Shown here: piece after piece, positions 8,919 to 17,633 of the stretch
Position numbering within the stretch: the stretch's first letter is position 1
Layout: each line of letters opens with the position of its first letter
Source: Exiguobacterium oxidotolerans JCM 12280
GTDB lineage: Bacteria > Bacillota > Bacilli > Exiguobacteriales > Exiguobacteriaceae
Reading direction: 5' to 3'
Length of the DNA: 64,000 nucleotides
NCBI RefSeq assembly: GCF_000702625.1
Contig: NZ_JNIS01000001.1
Location: forward strand, 1,374,501 to 1,438,500
Position numbers and translations under genes: made by a program
Notes under the pieces: generated by a model
What the model saw: the letters and a program-made list of their open reading frames with translations, nothing else
Told to the model about the DNA's origin: nothing
The model's database searches: none

Positions 8919-9655
8919 ATGCTCTTGTTACCGGTATGAACGGTACAGTCGCACCTGTACTCGCAGACGTCTTACGCATGCATCAGTATGAAGTTACTGC
9001 TTGGGATCGATCGGTTGTCTCGACGACTGATCCCGCAATCATGGAAGCTTTTATTGATCAGGTCCAACCTGATCTACTCTTACACATCGGAATGGGTTCT
9101 GCTGAATTTGCAGAATCGTTGGCACGGCTATCTTTTGAGCGTAACATTCCCTTTCTCTTTACGAGCACGGCTTCTGTCTACGCAAATCATCAACAGGGAC
9201 CGCATGATCCATCTGTCCTTCCGGAAGCAGACGATGACTACGGTTTTTATAAACGAACATGCGAACGACTTATCCAAGCAGTCAATCCTGATGCCTACAT
9301 CGTCCGGATTGGCTGGCAAATCGGTCAGGTTGCCGGATCAAATAATATGATTGATTATTTAGAACGGCATGCCTCAACGGGTCCCATTCCGGCAAGTAAA
9401 AACTGGTATCCCGCTTGCTCCTTTTTGGAAGATACGGCGCAAACGCTCTATACAATCTTGACGACTCAAACACCTGGCCTTTATCTTGCCAATGGAAATT
9501 CGACCCATTCCTTCTTTGAAATCGCTACAGCATTAAATGTATCCCACGGTTCGAAATGGAAAATCGAAGAAGATAATACAATCCAGCGTGATGATCGAAT
9601 GAAGGATACTCGGGTGACCATTGCCCCAATCTCAGATCGATTATCATTTATGTAA
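8915..9655 (+). CDS. Short SDR, RmlD-like NAD(P)-dependent epimerase/reductase
   Basis: A 246-residue protein resembling dTDP-4-dehydrorhamnose reductase. It has ALVTGMNGTVAPVLADVL at the N-terminus, FTSTASVYA, and YGFYKRTCERLI with Tyr-x3-Lys. It is shorter than usual RmlD (about 280-300). No nucleotide-sugar genes are nearby, so a rhamnose role is not supported; it more likely acts with the preceding SDR. GGAG lies eight bases before the ATG. It ends at a strong terminator. Confidence 0.72.
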   Translation: MNALVTGMNGTVAPVLADVLRMHQYEVTAWDRSVVSTTDPAIMEAFIDQVQPDLLLHIGMGSAEFAESLARLSFERNIPFLFTSTASVYANHQQGPHDPSVLPEADDDYGFYKRTCERLIQAVNPDAYIVRIGWQIGQVAGSNNMIDYLERHASTGPIPASKNWYPACSFLEDTAQTLYTILTTQTPGLYLANGNSTHSFFEIATALNVSHGSKWKIEEDNTIQRDDRMKDTRVTIAPISDRLSFM

Positions 9656-9656
9656 A

Positions 9657-9703
9657 AAAAGTGCCTCGCCATTCGATGCGTTATCGAACGGTGAGGCACT
9701 TTT
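9657..9703. terminator. Bidirectional terminator
   Basis: GTGCCTCGCC and GGTGAGGCAC arms, extended by ATTCGAT/ATCGAA, are flanked by A- and T-runs between convergent genes. Confidence 0.93.
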
Positions 9704-9730
9704 CAGGAGACATCTGCTACTGACAGTCAA

Positions 9731-11122
9731 TCAACCAATCAGCATATTTTCTTTCGGGTAACGAATCAAGCGATTGTGTTGCGTTGCGACCGTGAAGAGA
9801 ATCGTCAAGGAACCGACACGTCCAAGCAACATCATGAACATGATTAGTCCTTTTCCAAAATCATTCAACTCTGATGTCACATTTAATGAAAGTCCGACCG
9901 TCCCGAATGCGGAGACCGTTTCAAAGAAGAGACCCGTAAACGAGATATTCGGTTGCGACAGTGCCAAGAGTGTTGTGATGACACCAATGAATAAAATACT
10001 GAAAATAGCGATTGCATAGGCTTTCGACACGGCCTGCGCCTGGATGGTCCGGCGCATCAGGACCGTTTCTCGCTGCCCACGTAGATACGTCCAGACATTT
10101 TTTAAGATGACGGCTGCTGTCGTGACTTTAATGCCCGACCCCGTCGACGCCGATCCCGCTCCGATATACATCAGAACCATCATTAAGCCGATTGAAAGTG
10201 GCACCATCGTCGTCAAGTCAATTGTCTGGAACCCTGCCGTTCGGGTCGTCACCACTTGGAAGAAGACAATATGTAGTGCTTGAAAGAACGAATAATTTTG
10301 AAGGGAACCGAGATGCGAGACCCACTCATATACCATCATCGCAACGGTCCCAAGACCATTGACGACAAGTAGTGACAAAATCATTAATTTCGAGTGTAAT
10401 GAAATTTTCTTGAAGCTTCGTTTGGCTGAAACGTCCGCAATGACCGTGAACCCTAATCCCCCAATCATCAATAGAGCAGAAATCGTAAAAATGAATGTCG
10501 TATCTTGTTGGAAGGACGTCAAACTGTCTCCCCATAAGGCAAAACCGGCATTATTAAAGGCGGAGACCGCATGGAACAGACCATAATACAGTGATTTTGA
10601 GAGCGTATATTTGTATTGGATGAACAGATCGAGAGCAAGTAAGATCATCCCGATCAACTCCAGGATGACGGTCGTCAAGAGAATGTTCCGTACGAGTCGA
10701 ATCGTTCCTCCCGGACTATCTAAGTTGAACATCTCTTGAATGATGATTCGCTGACGAATCCCGATTTTTCGACCTGTGACACTAAGTAGAACAAGTGCAA
10801 TCGTCATGAATCCGAGACCACCGATTTGAATTAAAATCATTAAAATCAGTTGCCCCCACAAATTGTAGGACTCTGCGATGTTAATCGGCGAAAGTCCCGT
10901 CACCGTCGCAGCCGATGTCGCGACGAACAGACAATCAATTAAGGCAACGTTGCTATCGCTTTGCTGAAACCAGGGGATCCACAACAATAATCCTCCGAGC
11001 AAGATCGTCAATGTGAATCCAGTCGCGATGAAACGGGCTGGTTTATCAAATAATTGATGATACGTTCGTTCTCCAAAATCTCCAAATTTCGCTAAGCGTG
11101 TATGTCTTTTATGCGAAAACAT
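9731..11122 (-). CDS. ktrB: KtrB/KtrD-type potassium uptake channel subunit
   Basis: A 463-residue TrkH/Ktr-family ion-conducting subunit. The four selectivity-filter repeats are visible as ATVTGLSP, NNAGFAL, TRTAGFQT and FGTVGLS. Such subunits form dimers in the membrane and work with a cytoplasmic RCK ring (KtrA or KtrC), which is not encoded here. This orphan arrangement resembles B. subtilis ktrD. No c-di-AMP (ydaO) riboswitch was found in the short upstream gap. AGGAGGAG precedes the ATG. Confidence 0.92.
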   Translation of the reverse strand: MFSHKRHTRLAKFGDFGERTYHQLFDKPARFIATGFTLTILLGGLLLWIPWFQQSDSNVALIDCLFVATSAATVTGLSPINIAESYNLWGQLILMILIQIGGLGFMTIALVLLSVTGRKIGIRQRIIIQEMFNLDSPGGTIRLVRNILLTTVILELIGMILLALDLFIQYKYTLSKSLYYGLFHAVSAFNNAGFALWGDSLTSFQQDTTFIFTISALLMIGGLGFTVIADVSAKRSFKKISLHSKLMILSLLVVNGLGTVAMMVYEWVSHLGSLQNYSFFQALHIVFFQVVTTRTAGFQTIDLTTMVPLSIGLMMVLMYIGAGSASTGSGIKVTTAAVILKNVWTYLRGQRETVLMRRTIQAQAVSKAYAIAIFSILFIGVITTLLALSQPNISFTGLFFETVSAFGTVGLSLNVTSELNDFGKGLIMFMMLLGRVGSLTILFTVATQHNRLIRYPKENMLIG

Positions 11123-11282
11123 GCGTTGACTCCTCCTAGATGAGATTACTCAATTGCATCTATCATACTCTCTCGAAAACATTAGTTCTATCGAAATTTG
11201 TAATCAACTAAACGTTTTCGTATTTTTTTGGTAAAATAGATAAAAGCAGACGTGTTAACTTTAAAGGAGGTTGAGGGAAACA

Positions 11283-11522
11283 GTGGACCCTAGGACGGCT
11301 GACCATTCGATTGAGGATGTCTCGAGAAGGCTAGAACGCCAATCACAATGGATGCCCGCACAGTTATATTATCAATTCGAGGAATTATTATCGTTACATC
11401 TGGAGCAACCGATTCTAAATGAATTGTATAATGTATTAAAAAAATACGACGTATTAACCGATATAGAGCGTGACGAACGAAACGAAAGCATTCAGTTGCT
11501 GATCGACGAAAACGGCGCTTAA
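11283..11522 (+). CDS. Small conserved-looking protein of unknown function
   Basis: A 79-residue acidic, helix-rich protein (QFEELLSLHLEQPILNELYNVLKKYDVL). The GTG at 11283 is preferred: AGGAGG at 11265-11270 and GAGG at 11273-11276 lie upstream, whereas an in-frame TTG at 11271 directly abuts the ribosome site. No family was recognised. It is separated from motA by a strong terminator and is divergent from ktrB. Confidence 0.7.
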   Translation: MDPRTADHSIEDVSRRLERQSQWMPAQLYYQFEELLSLHLEQPILNELYNVLKKYDVLTDIERDERNESIQLLIDENGA

Positions 11523-11542
11523 TTCTCGGTTTTTGGATTTCC

Positions 11543-11579
11543 GAGCAGAAGATGCGTCTTCTGCTCTTTTTATTTTTTC
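11543..11579 (+). terminator. Terminator upstream of motA
   Basis: GAGCAGAAGA, TGCG loop, TCTTCTGCTC and a T-rich tail. It isolates the 79-residue gene from motAB. Confidence 0.93.
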
Positions 11580-11622
11580 GTTCACGACCCTAACAACATG
11601 TGGAAAGGTGGCACAATCAACA

Positions 11623-12408
11623 ATGGATATCGTGTCGATAATCGGTATTATTCTTGGACTCATCACGCTCGTCGGAGGAATGATTTTAAAAGGTGCTCCT
11701 CCAATCGCCTTACTGAACCCTGCAGCACTCGTCATCATTTTCGCAGGTACAGCAGCAGCCATCATGATTTCCTTCCCGAAGGAACGGCTCAAATTGATTC
11801 CAGCCCTGTTTAAAGTCATCTTCTTTGAACAAAATTTAATGACAAAACAAAATCTCATGCTTCAATTTTTGACACTATCGACGCAAGCACGTAAAGAAGG
11901 TCTCTTATCGCTCGAAACAGCGATTGAAGAAGTCGACAACGCGTTCATGAAACGTGGTGTCATGATGGTCATTGATGGTCAACCTTCTGAATATGTGGAA
12001 GATGTCATGACACGCGACCTCGAAAACATGACAGAACGTCACCATGCGAACGCGAATATTTTTACACAAGCTGGTACATATGCCCCGACCCTTGGTGTTT
12101 TAGGGGCCGTCATCGGTCTAGTCGCCGCCCTATCCGATCTGTCGGATATCGAGAAGCTCGGACACGCGATTTCGGGTGCTTTCATCGCCACCTTGTTCGG
12201 GATTTTCACCGGGTATGTTTTATGGTTTCCATTCGCGACGAAACTCAAGCAAAAATCTGCAAATGAAATTCAACTTTATGAAATGATCATTGAAGGTATT
12301 CTTTCGATTCAAAATGGCGAATCTCCGAAAAACTTGGAGGATAAGTTACTCGTTTACCTGACACCGAAGGAGCGTGCGACCTATGAAGCGGAAAAAGAAG
12401 CCGCATGA
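11623..12408 (+). CDS. motA: Flagellar motor stator protein MotA
   Basis: A 261-residue membrane protein with four hydrophobic segments and the MotA/ExbB core (ERHHANANIFTQAGTYAPTLGVLGAVIGLV). It forms the stator ring around MotB and couples ion flow to flagellar rotation. The ATG at 11623 (MDIVSIIGIILGLITLVGGM) gives the usual N-terminus; GGTGG is about ten bases upstream. A longer frame starting within the terminator is rejected. motB starts inside its 3' end. Confidence 0.95.
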   Translation: MDIVSIIGIILGLITLVGGMILKGAPPIALLNPAALVIIFAGTAAAIMISFPKERLKLIPALFKVIFFEQNLMTKQNLMLQFLTLSTQARKEGLLSLETAIEEVDNAFMKRGVMMVIDGQPSEYVEDVMTRDLENMTERHHANANIFTQAGTYAPTLGVLGAVIGLVAALSDLSDIEKLGHAISGAFIATLFGIFTGYVLWFPFATKLKQKSANEIQLYEMIIEGILSIQNGESPKNLEDKLLVYLTPKERATYEAEKEAA

Positions 12409-13156
12409 TGAACACATCTCAGAAGGTTGGCTCATTCCGTATGCCGATCTTTTGACTCTATTACTGGCACTTTTTATCGTTCTTTTTGCTTCGAGTAATG
12501 TCGATGCCGTCAAACTAAAAGCGATGTCTCAATCCTTCAGTTCCGTCTTCAATGGTGGCTCCGGTATGATTACCAATAGCTCGCTCGCGACTTCACAAGA
12601 AGAAGAGGACGAAAAAAAGACGGATGCTCGGACGAAAGCTCAAAGTTTTGAAATCTCAGAGCTCGAAAAAATTAAAGCGCAGGCATCCGACTACATCAAA
12701 AAAGAAAAGCTAGAAAAAGATATTAAAGTCGAAATCACGAATGAAGGTCTCGTCTTCACGATTCGAGATCGTGCTCTCTTTTCTCCTGCGCAAGCTGAAG
12801 TCAAAGGTGACGCCATCCAAATTGCTCAAGGGATGAGTAACTTACTCGTCAAATCTGGACAACGTCAAATTCAAGTGTCTGGTCATACAGATAACATCCC
12901 CATTCGTACGGCACAATACCCGTCGAACTGGGAACTCAGTACGGAACGCGCCATCAGTTTCATGCGTGCGTTGCAAAAAAATCCAAAGTTAGAACCAAAA
13001 CGTTTCACCGTCACAGGATACGGCGAATACCAACCCATCGCTTCGAATCAAACAGAAAGTGGACGGAGTCAAAACCGGCGCGTCGAAGTCCTCGTCCGCC
13101 CGTTACTTGATATCAAAGCAGCGAATTTACTAGATGAAACAACGGTCAAACCGTAA
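12383..13156 (+). CDS. motB: Flagellar motor stator protein MotB
   Basis: A 257-residue protein with one N-terminal membrane helix that bears the ion-binding Asp (IPYADLLTLLLALFIVLFASS), then a coiled, charged linker and a C-terminal OmpA-like peptidoglycan-binding domain (VSGHTDNIP, NWELSTERA, GRSQNRRVEV). It anchors the stator to the wall. The ATG at 12383 follows AAGGAG by ten bases; a GTG at 12374 is possible. It overlaps motA by 26 bp, which suggests coupling. Confidence 0.95.
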   Translation: MKRKKKPHDEHISEGWLIPYADLLTLLLALFIVLFASSNVDAVKLKAMSQSFSSVFNGGSGMITNSSLATSQEEEDEKKTDARTKAQSFEISELEKIKAQASDYIKKEKLEKDIKVEITNEGLVFTIRDRALFSPAQAEVKGDAIQIAQGMSNLLVKSGQRQIQVSGHTDNIPIRTAQYPSNWELSTERAISFMRALQKNPKLEPKRFTVTGYGEYQPIASNQTESGRSQNRRVEVLVRPLLDIKAANLLDETTVKP

Positions 13157-13190
13157 GAAACAACTAATTTCGAAGATGAAGATACACACG

Positions 13191-13226
13191 AAGGGATTGC
13201 CATCTAACATCGATGCGCAATCCCTT
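13191..13226 (+). terminator. Hairpin after motB (weak terminator)
   Basis: AAGGGATTGC and GCAATCCCTT arms enclose a 16-base loop. There is no T-run, so termination may be inefficient. Confidence 0.5.
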
Positions 13227-13288
13227 TAGACTGTAAAAACCTTTTGATGAAGCATGAACATGCTGCAGGAACACTGTCAGTTTGCTTC

Positions 13289-13455
13289 CCTGTCTCGCCT
13301 CGTCTTCCAAGCGCAATCGTCCGCGCCGCTACAGCAAAGCTGCAGGGTCGCGACCGATTGCTTTTTGCGGTTCTTAAGCGATTCGAGACGGATTACGCTC
13401 TAAATCGTCTGCAGCCCGGTTTGTCGTCACGGTATTGCCTAAAAAGCGTCACGTT
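13289..13455 (-). repeat. Diverged single copy of the 247-bp repeat (inverted)
   Basis: Read on the plus strand this aligns with the reverse complement of the units at 53761-54933: GTCTCGCCTCGTC near the start, GCGCCGCT, GCTGCAGGGTCGCGACC, GCTTTTTGCGGTTCTTAAGCGATTC. Many substitutions have accumulated. It abuts the structured 122-bp element at 13456, the same junction as in the other locus. No gene is seen in 13157-13807. Confidence 0.65.
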
Positions 13456-13577
13456 TCGTTGACTCCTACGGGAAAAAAGTGTGTTTTTAACGCACTTTTA
13501 GAGGCAGGCAAGACCCTGCTTCTTGTCCGTTAGGATCAAGGAGCAACGGCTTGCGCCTCGCCCGAGGAAAGCAACGA
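13456..13577 (+). repeat. Structured dispersed repeat element, copy 1
   Basis: About 122 bp related to the reverse complement of 53648-53767, beginning TCGTTGACTCCTACGGG and ending GAGGAAAGCAACGA. Closing arms TCGTTG/CAACGA, a hairpin at 13475-13499 and an inner hairpin at 13519-13543 match the pattern of the other copy but with different bases, so pairing is kept by compensatory change. It resembles GC-rich GACTCC...CGGG...GAGACCC repeats that I recall from Bacillaceae intergenic regions. Confidence 0.75.
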
Positions 13578-13619
13578 AAAAAGACGCTTGATCTCCCGAT
13601 GGCACGTTGTCTACAGCCT

Positions 13620-13730
13620 GAGTGCGTTTTTAACGCGACTTGCCAGAGGCAGGCGAGACCCTGCTCGTTGTCCGTTAGAATCAAGGAGCAATGGCTTCGC
13701 CTCGTCTTCAAAGAAGCAACTCACATTGCA
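13620..13730 (+). repeat. Structured dispersed repeat element, truncated copy 2
   Basis: A partial direct duplication of the preceding element, lacking the GTTGACTCC start. It keeps the first hairpin (AGTGCG...CGCGACT), CAGAGGCAGGCGAGACCCTGC and a degenerate 3' end. Short open frames across this region are by-products of the repeat. Confidence 0.65.
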
Positions 13731-13743
13731 CTAAGTGAGGTAC

Positions 13744-13790
13744 AAAAAAGTGAGTCCACAAACACAGACAAGCTGTGTGCAGACCCACTT
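13744..13790 (-). terminator. Terminator of the DUF420/flavoprotein operon
   Basis: On the minus strand AAGTGGGTC...ACACAG pairs with CTGTGT...GACTCACTT and is followed by TTTTTTG. Confidence 0.8.
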
Positions 13791-13807
13791 AAATCGAACA
13801 TTCATTT

Positions 13808-14341
13808 TTAGTAATATGGACGAATCATGATGTAAACAATGACACCCGTCAGACTGACATACAACCAAAGCGGCATCGTAAAGCGTGTCCATTTTTTATG
13901 TTTCTCGAAATTTTGATTGAGCGCATGCGCGAGCGACATCAAAACAAGCGGGACGATGACCGCTGCCAAAATGATATGCGAAATCAAAATAAAGAAATAG
14001 ACCGGGCGAACGAATCCTTCGCCACCAAACTTCGTCGACTCACTCACGGCGTGATACGTCACGTAAGAAATTAAAAAGAGTGTCGTCGTCGTCATGGCAC
14101 CACCGATGAAGCGACGGTGATTGATCCGGTTTCCGCGACGAATCGAAATCCATGCTCCAAGTAGGAGCATGAACGTAAAACTGTTAAAAATCGCATTGAA
14201 AAACGGTAACAACGTCCAATCAAAGCCATCACTCACCTGAAGCGGTGGCGCGAAAAAAAGTAAGGCAACAAGTAAGTTGATGACGAGCGTCAAAATAATG
14301 ACGACCGGCACGAAATTACGCCGTTTAGCAGGTTCTTGCAT
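13808..14341 (-). CDS. DUF420 membrane protein (YozB/CtaM-like)
   Basis: A 177-residue protein with five hydrophobic segments and conserved His residues (YHAVS, ISHIILA, LAHALN). DUF420 proteins such as B. subtilis YozB and staphylococcal CtaM are linked to assembly or activity of terminal oxidases. Here no oxidase genes are near; the gene follows the flavoprotein gene by three bases, in one operon. AGGAG precedes the ATG by eight bases. Confidence 0.85.
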   Translation of the reverse strand: MQEPAKRRNFVPVVIILTLVINLLVALLFFAPPLQVSDGFDWTLLPFFNAIFNSFTFMLLLGAWISIRRGNRINHRRFIGGAMTTTTLFLISYVTYHAVSESTKFGGEGFVRPVYFFILISHIILAAVIVPLVLMSLAHALNQNFEKHKKWTRFTMPLWLYVSLTGVIVYIMIRPYY

Positions 14342-14344
14342 GAA

Positions 14345-15772
14345 TCATTCTCCTTGTTTCCAGTCAAAGTATCGTTTCAACCATTTCGGCAATGGACCGT
14401 CGAAGAGACGCTCACGCCAGTAAAGATCAGCCGCACGTTGCACAGCCGCACCACGAATCGGATACGGGTGGACGACACGTGACAATTGACCGACTTTATC
14501 TTTACGAGCCATCGCATAAACGACTTCTTGCATCCACTCGCCAGCTTGCTCCCCAATCGCATGAGCACCAATTAGTTTACCACGTTTGTTCGCAATCAAT
14601 TTGACGCGTCCTTCTGTCCGACCATTGATGACGAAACGATCGACTTCATCGAGGCCTGTTTGATAAACCTTGATTTCGTCATATTTTTCGCGTGCTTCTT
14701 CTTCGGTCAATCCAAGATGGAACAGCTCAGGCGTCGTGAATGTGACCCACGGGACGGCACGGTAATCGGGCTTCGTCCGTAAACCGAACAAGGCGTTCGT
14801 AACGACCGTCTTCCCTTCAAGACCCGCGACGTGTGTGAATGGTAACGATTGAATCGTATCACCGACAGCAAAGATGTGCCGTTGACTCGTCCGAAGTGAT
14901 GCGTCGACTTGCACGTACCCTTTTTGCACATCAACCCCGGCGCGATCGAGGCGTAAGGCTTCAATCCGCGGTTTACGTCCGACAGCGACGAGTACGGCAT
15001 CCGTTTCGATGACACGTGATTCTCCATCCGTTTCGACCGTGACTTCAATCCCGCCCGATGCTTTTCGAACTTGCGTCACCGTCGTGTTCAGATGCAACAC
15101 AAGCTCTTGCTCAATTTGGCGTTGCAAGACTTCAACCATCCCTTTATCTTCTTTCGGCATCAGTGATTTCGCACCTTCAATGACCGTCACTTCTGTTCCG
15201 AGATGCGCGTAGGCTTGTGACAGTTCCATCCCGATTGCGCCGCCCCCGATGACGAGCAGACGTTCTGGACGCTCCGTCTGTTCAAAAATCGTTTCGTTCG
15301 TCAAATATGGAACCGTATCAAGACCATCGATTGGCGGAATGATTGGTTGTGAGCCTGTCGAGATCGCAAATTTCTCCCCGACAACGAGTTGTCCTGCTAC
15401 CTCGACTTCGTTTGCACTGAGGAAGCTTGCTTCACCGATATAGACATCTACGCCTAAGTCTTCGAACCGTTTTGTTCCGTCATGGGATTGAATGATGTTT
15501 CGTGCCCGGTCGACGCTCGCTTTCGTTTTCGAGTAGACCGCGTCACCATTTAATGTGACATTATATTTTTCAGCAGTCTGCTTCATGACATAGACATCAT
15601 GTGCTGCTTCAATTAACGCTTTTGACGGGACACACCCGTAGTGTAAACAATCTCCACCGAGATGCGTATGACGTTCAATCAAAGCGACGTGCGCACCAAG
15701 ACTTGCAGCACCAGCTGCAATAGTCATGCCTGCTGCTCCACCACCGATAACGACGAGTTGATAACTTTTCAT
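14345..15772 (-). CDS. MerA/LPD-like FAD-dependent pyridine nucleotide-disulfide oxidoreductase
   Basis: A 475-residue class I flavoprotein. FAD loop GGGAAGMT near 10-17, redox pair C42-x4-C47 (GGDCLHYGCVPSK), NAD(P) loop VIGGGAIGMELSQAY and the FAD motif IFAVGDTI are clear. The C-terminal dyad of lipoamide dehydrogenase (HPT..E) is not: the region reads VVHPYPIRGAAVQ, with Tyr where the catalytic His is expected, as in mercuric reductase. It lacks MerA's terminal cysteine pair and N-terminal metal-binding domain. The substrate is therefore open. Its start overlaps the DUF1499 gene stop (ATGA). Confidence 0.88.
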   Translation of the reverse strand: MKSYQLVVIGGGAAGMTIAAGAASLGAHVALIERHTHLGGDCLHYGCVPSKALIEAAHDVYVMKQTAEKYNVTLNGDAVYSKTKASVDRARNIIQSHDGTKRFEDLGVDVYIGEASFLSANEVEVAGQLVVGEKFAISTGSQPIIPPIDGLDTVPYLTNETIFEQTERPERLLVIGGGAIGMELSQAYAHLGTEVTVIEGAKSLMPKEDKGMVEVLQRQIEQELVLHLNTTVTQVRKASGGIEVTVETDGESRVIETDAVLVAVGRKPRIEALRLDRAGVDVQKGYVQVDASLRTSQRHIFAVGDTIQSLPFTHVAGLEGKTVVTNALFGLRTKPDYRAVPWVTFTTPELFHLGLTEEEAREKYDEIKVYQTGLDEVDRFVINGRTEGRVKLIANKRGKLIGAHAIGEQAGEWMQEVVYAMARKDKVGQLSRVVHPYPIRGAAVQRAADLYWRERLFDGPLPKWLKRYFDWKQGE

Positions 15773-16149
15773 TGTGAGTCCTCCTTCTGATAACGGTTAG
15801 CGATGTCTTCCATCCGCTTTCGGTTGACGCCCCAGTCGGAGTAACCGACGCGTGAGGCAGACCGGAAATGGACGAGATGCGTCGACTGATCCAAATAAAA
15901 TTCGACATCATCCTTGAAGTGGAAAAATTTACTTGAGAAGACAGCATGGATATAGTCTGGTGTTTCTTTCACGATTTTAACTCGGTCGAGACTTTGTAAA
16001 ATCCGCATGATTTGGAATTTCGAATCTTTCATCGTACCTTTGAACGGTAATGGGTCCATCTTTAACGCTTGTTGATCCGTTTGTGTCGATACCGCGTTCG
16101 GCTTTCCGTTTAGCGGACTTAATGCTCCATTTGAGACGCCAAGTGCCAT
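15769..16149 (-). CDS. DUF1499 protein
   Basis: A 126-residue protein matching DUF1499: LSPLNGKPNAVSTQ, then HAVFSSKFFHFKDDVEFYLD and FRSASRVGYSDWGVNRKRME. The family is widespread, often beside MerA/LPD-like flavoproteins or in photosynthetic bacteria, with no known activity. It lacks a signal peptide. GGAGG lies nine bases before the ATG. It is the first gene of the operon with the flavoprotein and DUF420 genes. Confidence 0.85.
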   Translation of the reverse strand: MALGVSNGALSPLNGKPNAVSTQTDQQALKMDPLPFKGTMKDSKFQIMRILQSLDRVKIVKETPDYIHAVFSSKFFHFKDDVEFYLDQSTHLVHFRSASRVGYSDWGVNRKRMEDIANRYQKEDSQ

Positions 16150-16247
16150 GTCTGATTCCTCCGTTTCATTTCTTGAAAAAAATAAATACTATTCCCATTT
16201 TACTTTACCAGTTCGATTTCGAAAGCGCTTCTCATTCGACTCCCCCG

Positions 16248-17633
16248 TTATGCTTTCGTCACCGGAAGCAAGATTGTCGCGATAGCACCACCTTCTGGTT
16301 GATTATCGATAAATAGTTTTCCTTCATGTGCTTCAACGAGTTCACGGCAAATCGATAGACCCAGCCCGGTCCCACCTTTTCCTTTTTGAACTTGATAAAA
16401 TTTTTCTGTGACATGACGTAAATGTTCCTTCGGGATTCCTGGTCCTTCGTCACTAAAGGACAAAAAGAGCACACGTTCTGAACGGACGAGACGGATTGTA
16501 ATTTCGCCACCTACGGGCGAAAAACGAATCGCATTATCTAAGAGGTTCAAGAAGACTTGTTTCAGTCGATTTTCGTCATAGAGGCCGATGACTTGTGCTG
16601 GTAACTTCCGCACGATGGTGACTTCTTTTTCTTCGACCTTTTGACGCAGTTGGGCCGTGACGGCTTCGATGATTGCCGTCAAGTTGACTTCCTGACGGTA
16701 TAAGACGAGGCGACTCGTCTCAAGCTTCGAAAAGTCGAGTAACTGTTCCACGAGTGAAATCAGTCGTTCCGTCTCCGAGTGGATGATGCCCATACCGAGT
16801 GAAGCTTCTTCCGGTAGACGCTCTTTCTCTGCGAGCAATGTCTCACTCCATCCTTTGATTGAAGTCAGCGGTGTCCGTAACTCATGTGATATCCCAGAAA
16901 TAAATTCATCCTTCAACGTTTCTTGTTGCTTGATTTGTTGTCCCATGTAATTGATCGTCCGCGCAAGTTCTCCCAGTTCGAACGTATAGGCCTCACTGAC
17001 TTTGACGTCGTAATGTTGCTTCGCGATTTGATCTGACGCCCCGATGACTTCTTGAATCGGTCGGACGATCGAGGAGACGAGTCGGGAAGAATAAATATAG
17101 GCGAGCCCCCAAATGAGGATTCCGAGCAGAAGGATTGCCAAACAAATCTCCATCACTCGCTGATCAATCCGGTTGAGCGACGTCGTATAACGTAATGCCC
17201 CTGTCGTCTGTCCGAACGAGACGACCGGTTCTGTCACTTCGAGCAGATGTTCATTCGTTGCAGCATTATCATAACGCTTCGTTATTGTTTCCCCAGCTTG
17301 GAGTTGTGTAATCTCTTCGTTCACTAATTTTCGTTTTGAGATGAAGCCGGTCGACGAATAGCGGGGTACGCCCTTCGCATCCAGCACCTCAATCTCAGCA
17401 TCTTCATACGCATAGGAATCAAGGACGTCATGAATCGTCGCGTCTGAATCCAAGTAGTCATAGGCCAAGCCACTATTTGCGAAGAGGACAGCGCTTGCAT
17501 TCGCATGCCGCTTCAAGACGTCTGTCGCCGTCACATAATAATAGTTATAAGTCACGAACGATAAAATTCCGATGACGAGCAACACGGTCACCGTAATAAT
17601 CGTCATGAACCGCATCAATATCTGTCGTTTCAT
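16248..17633 (-). CDS. Membrane sensor histidine kinase
   Basis: A 461-residue kinase: membrane helix about 7-29, extracytoplasmic sensor region about 30-160, second helix about 162-181, HAMP about 182-235, HisKA with H250 (SGISHELRTPLTS) and HATPase (NLLDNAIRFS, GTGLGLSICREL). It pairs with the response regulator whose stop it overlaps by four bases. The signal is unknown; the lipoprotein upstream in the same operon could act as an accessory sensor. Confidence 0.93.
   Translation of the reverse strand: MKRQILMRFMTIITVTVLLVIGILSFVTYNYYYVTATDVLKRHANASAVLFANSGLAYDYLDSDATIHDVLDSYAYEDAEIEVLDAKGVPRYSSTGFISKRKLVNEEITQLQAGETITKRYDNAATNEHLLEVTEPVVSFGQTTGALRYTTSLNRIDQRVMEICLAILLLGILIWGLAYIYSSRLVSSIVRPIQEVIGASDQIAKQHYDVKVSEAYTFELGELARTINYMGQQIKQQETLKDEFISGISHELRTPLTSIKGWSETLLAEKERLPEEASLGMGIIHSETERLISLVEQLLDFSKLETSRLVLYRQEVNLTAIIEAVTAQLRQKVEEKEVTIVRKLPAQVIGLYDENRLKQVFLNLLDNAIRFSPVGGEITIRLVRSERVLFLSFSDEGPGIPKEHLRHVTEKFYQVQKGKGGTGLGLSICRELVEAHEGKLFIDNQPEGGAIATILLPVTKA

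Noticed and set aside
11123-11270. c-di-AMP (ydaO) riboswitch before ktrB
   Set aside because: The gap is shared with a divergent gene and is too short; no ydaO core was seen.
13244-13811. Open frames of 72-86 codons after motB
   Set aside because: They fall on the structured repeats and on a terminator, with no ribosome site or family likeness.
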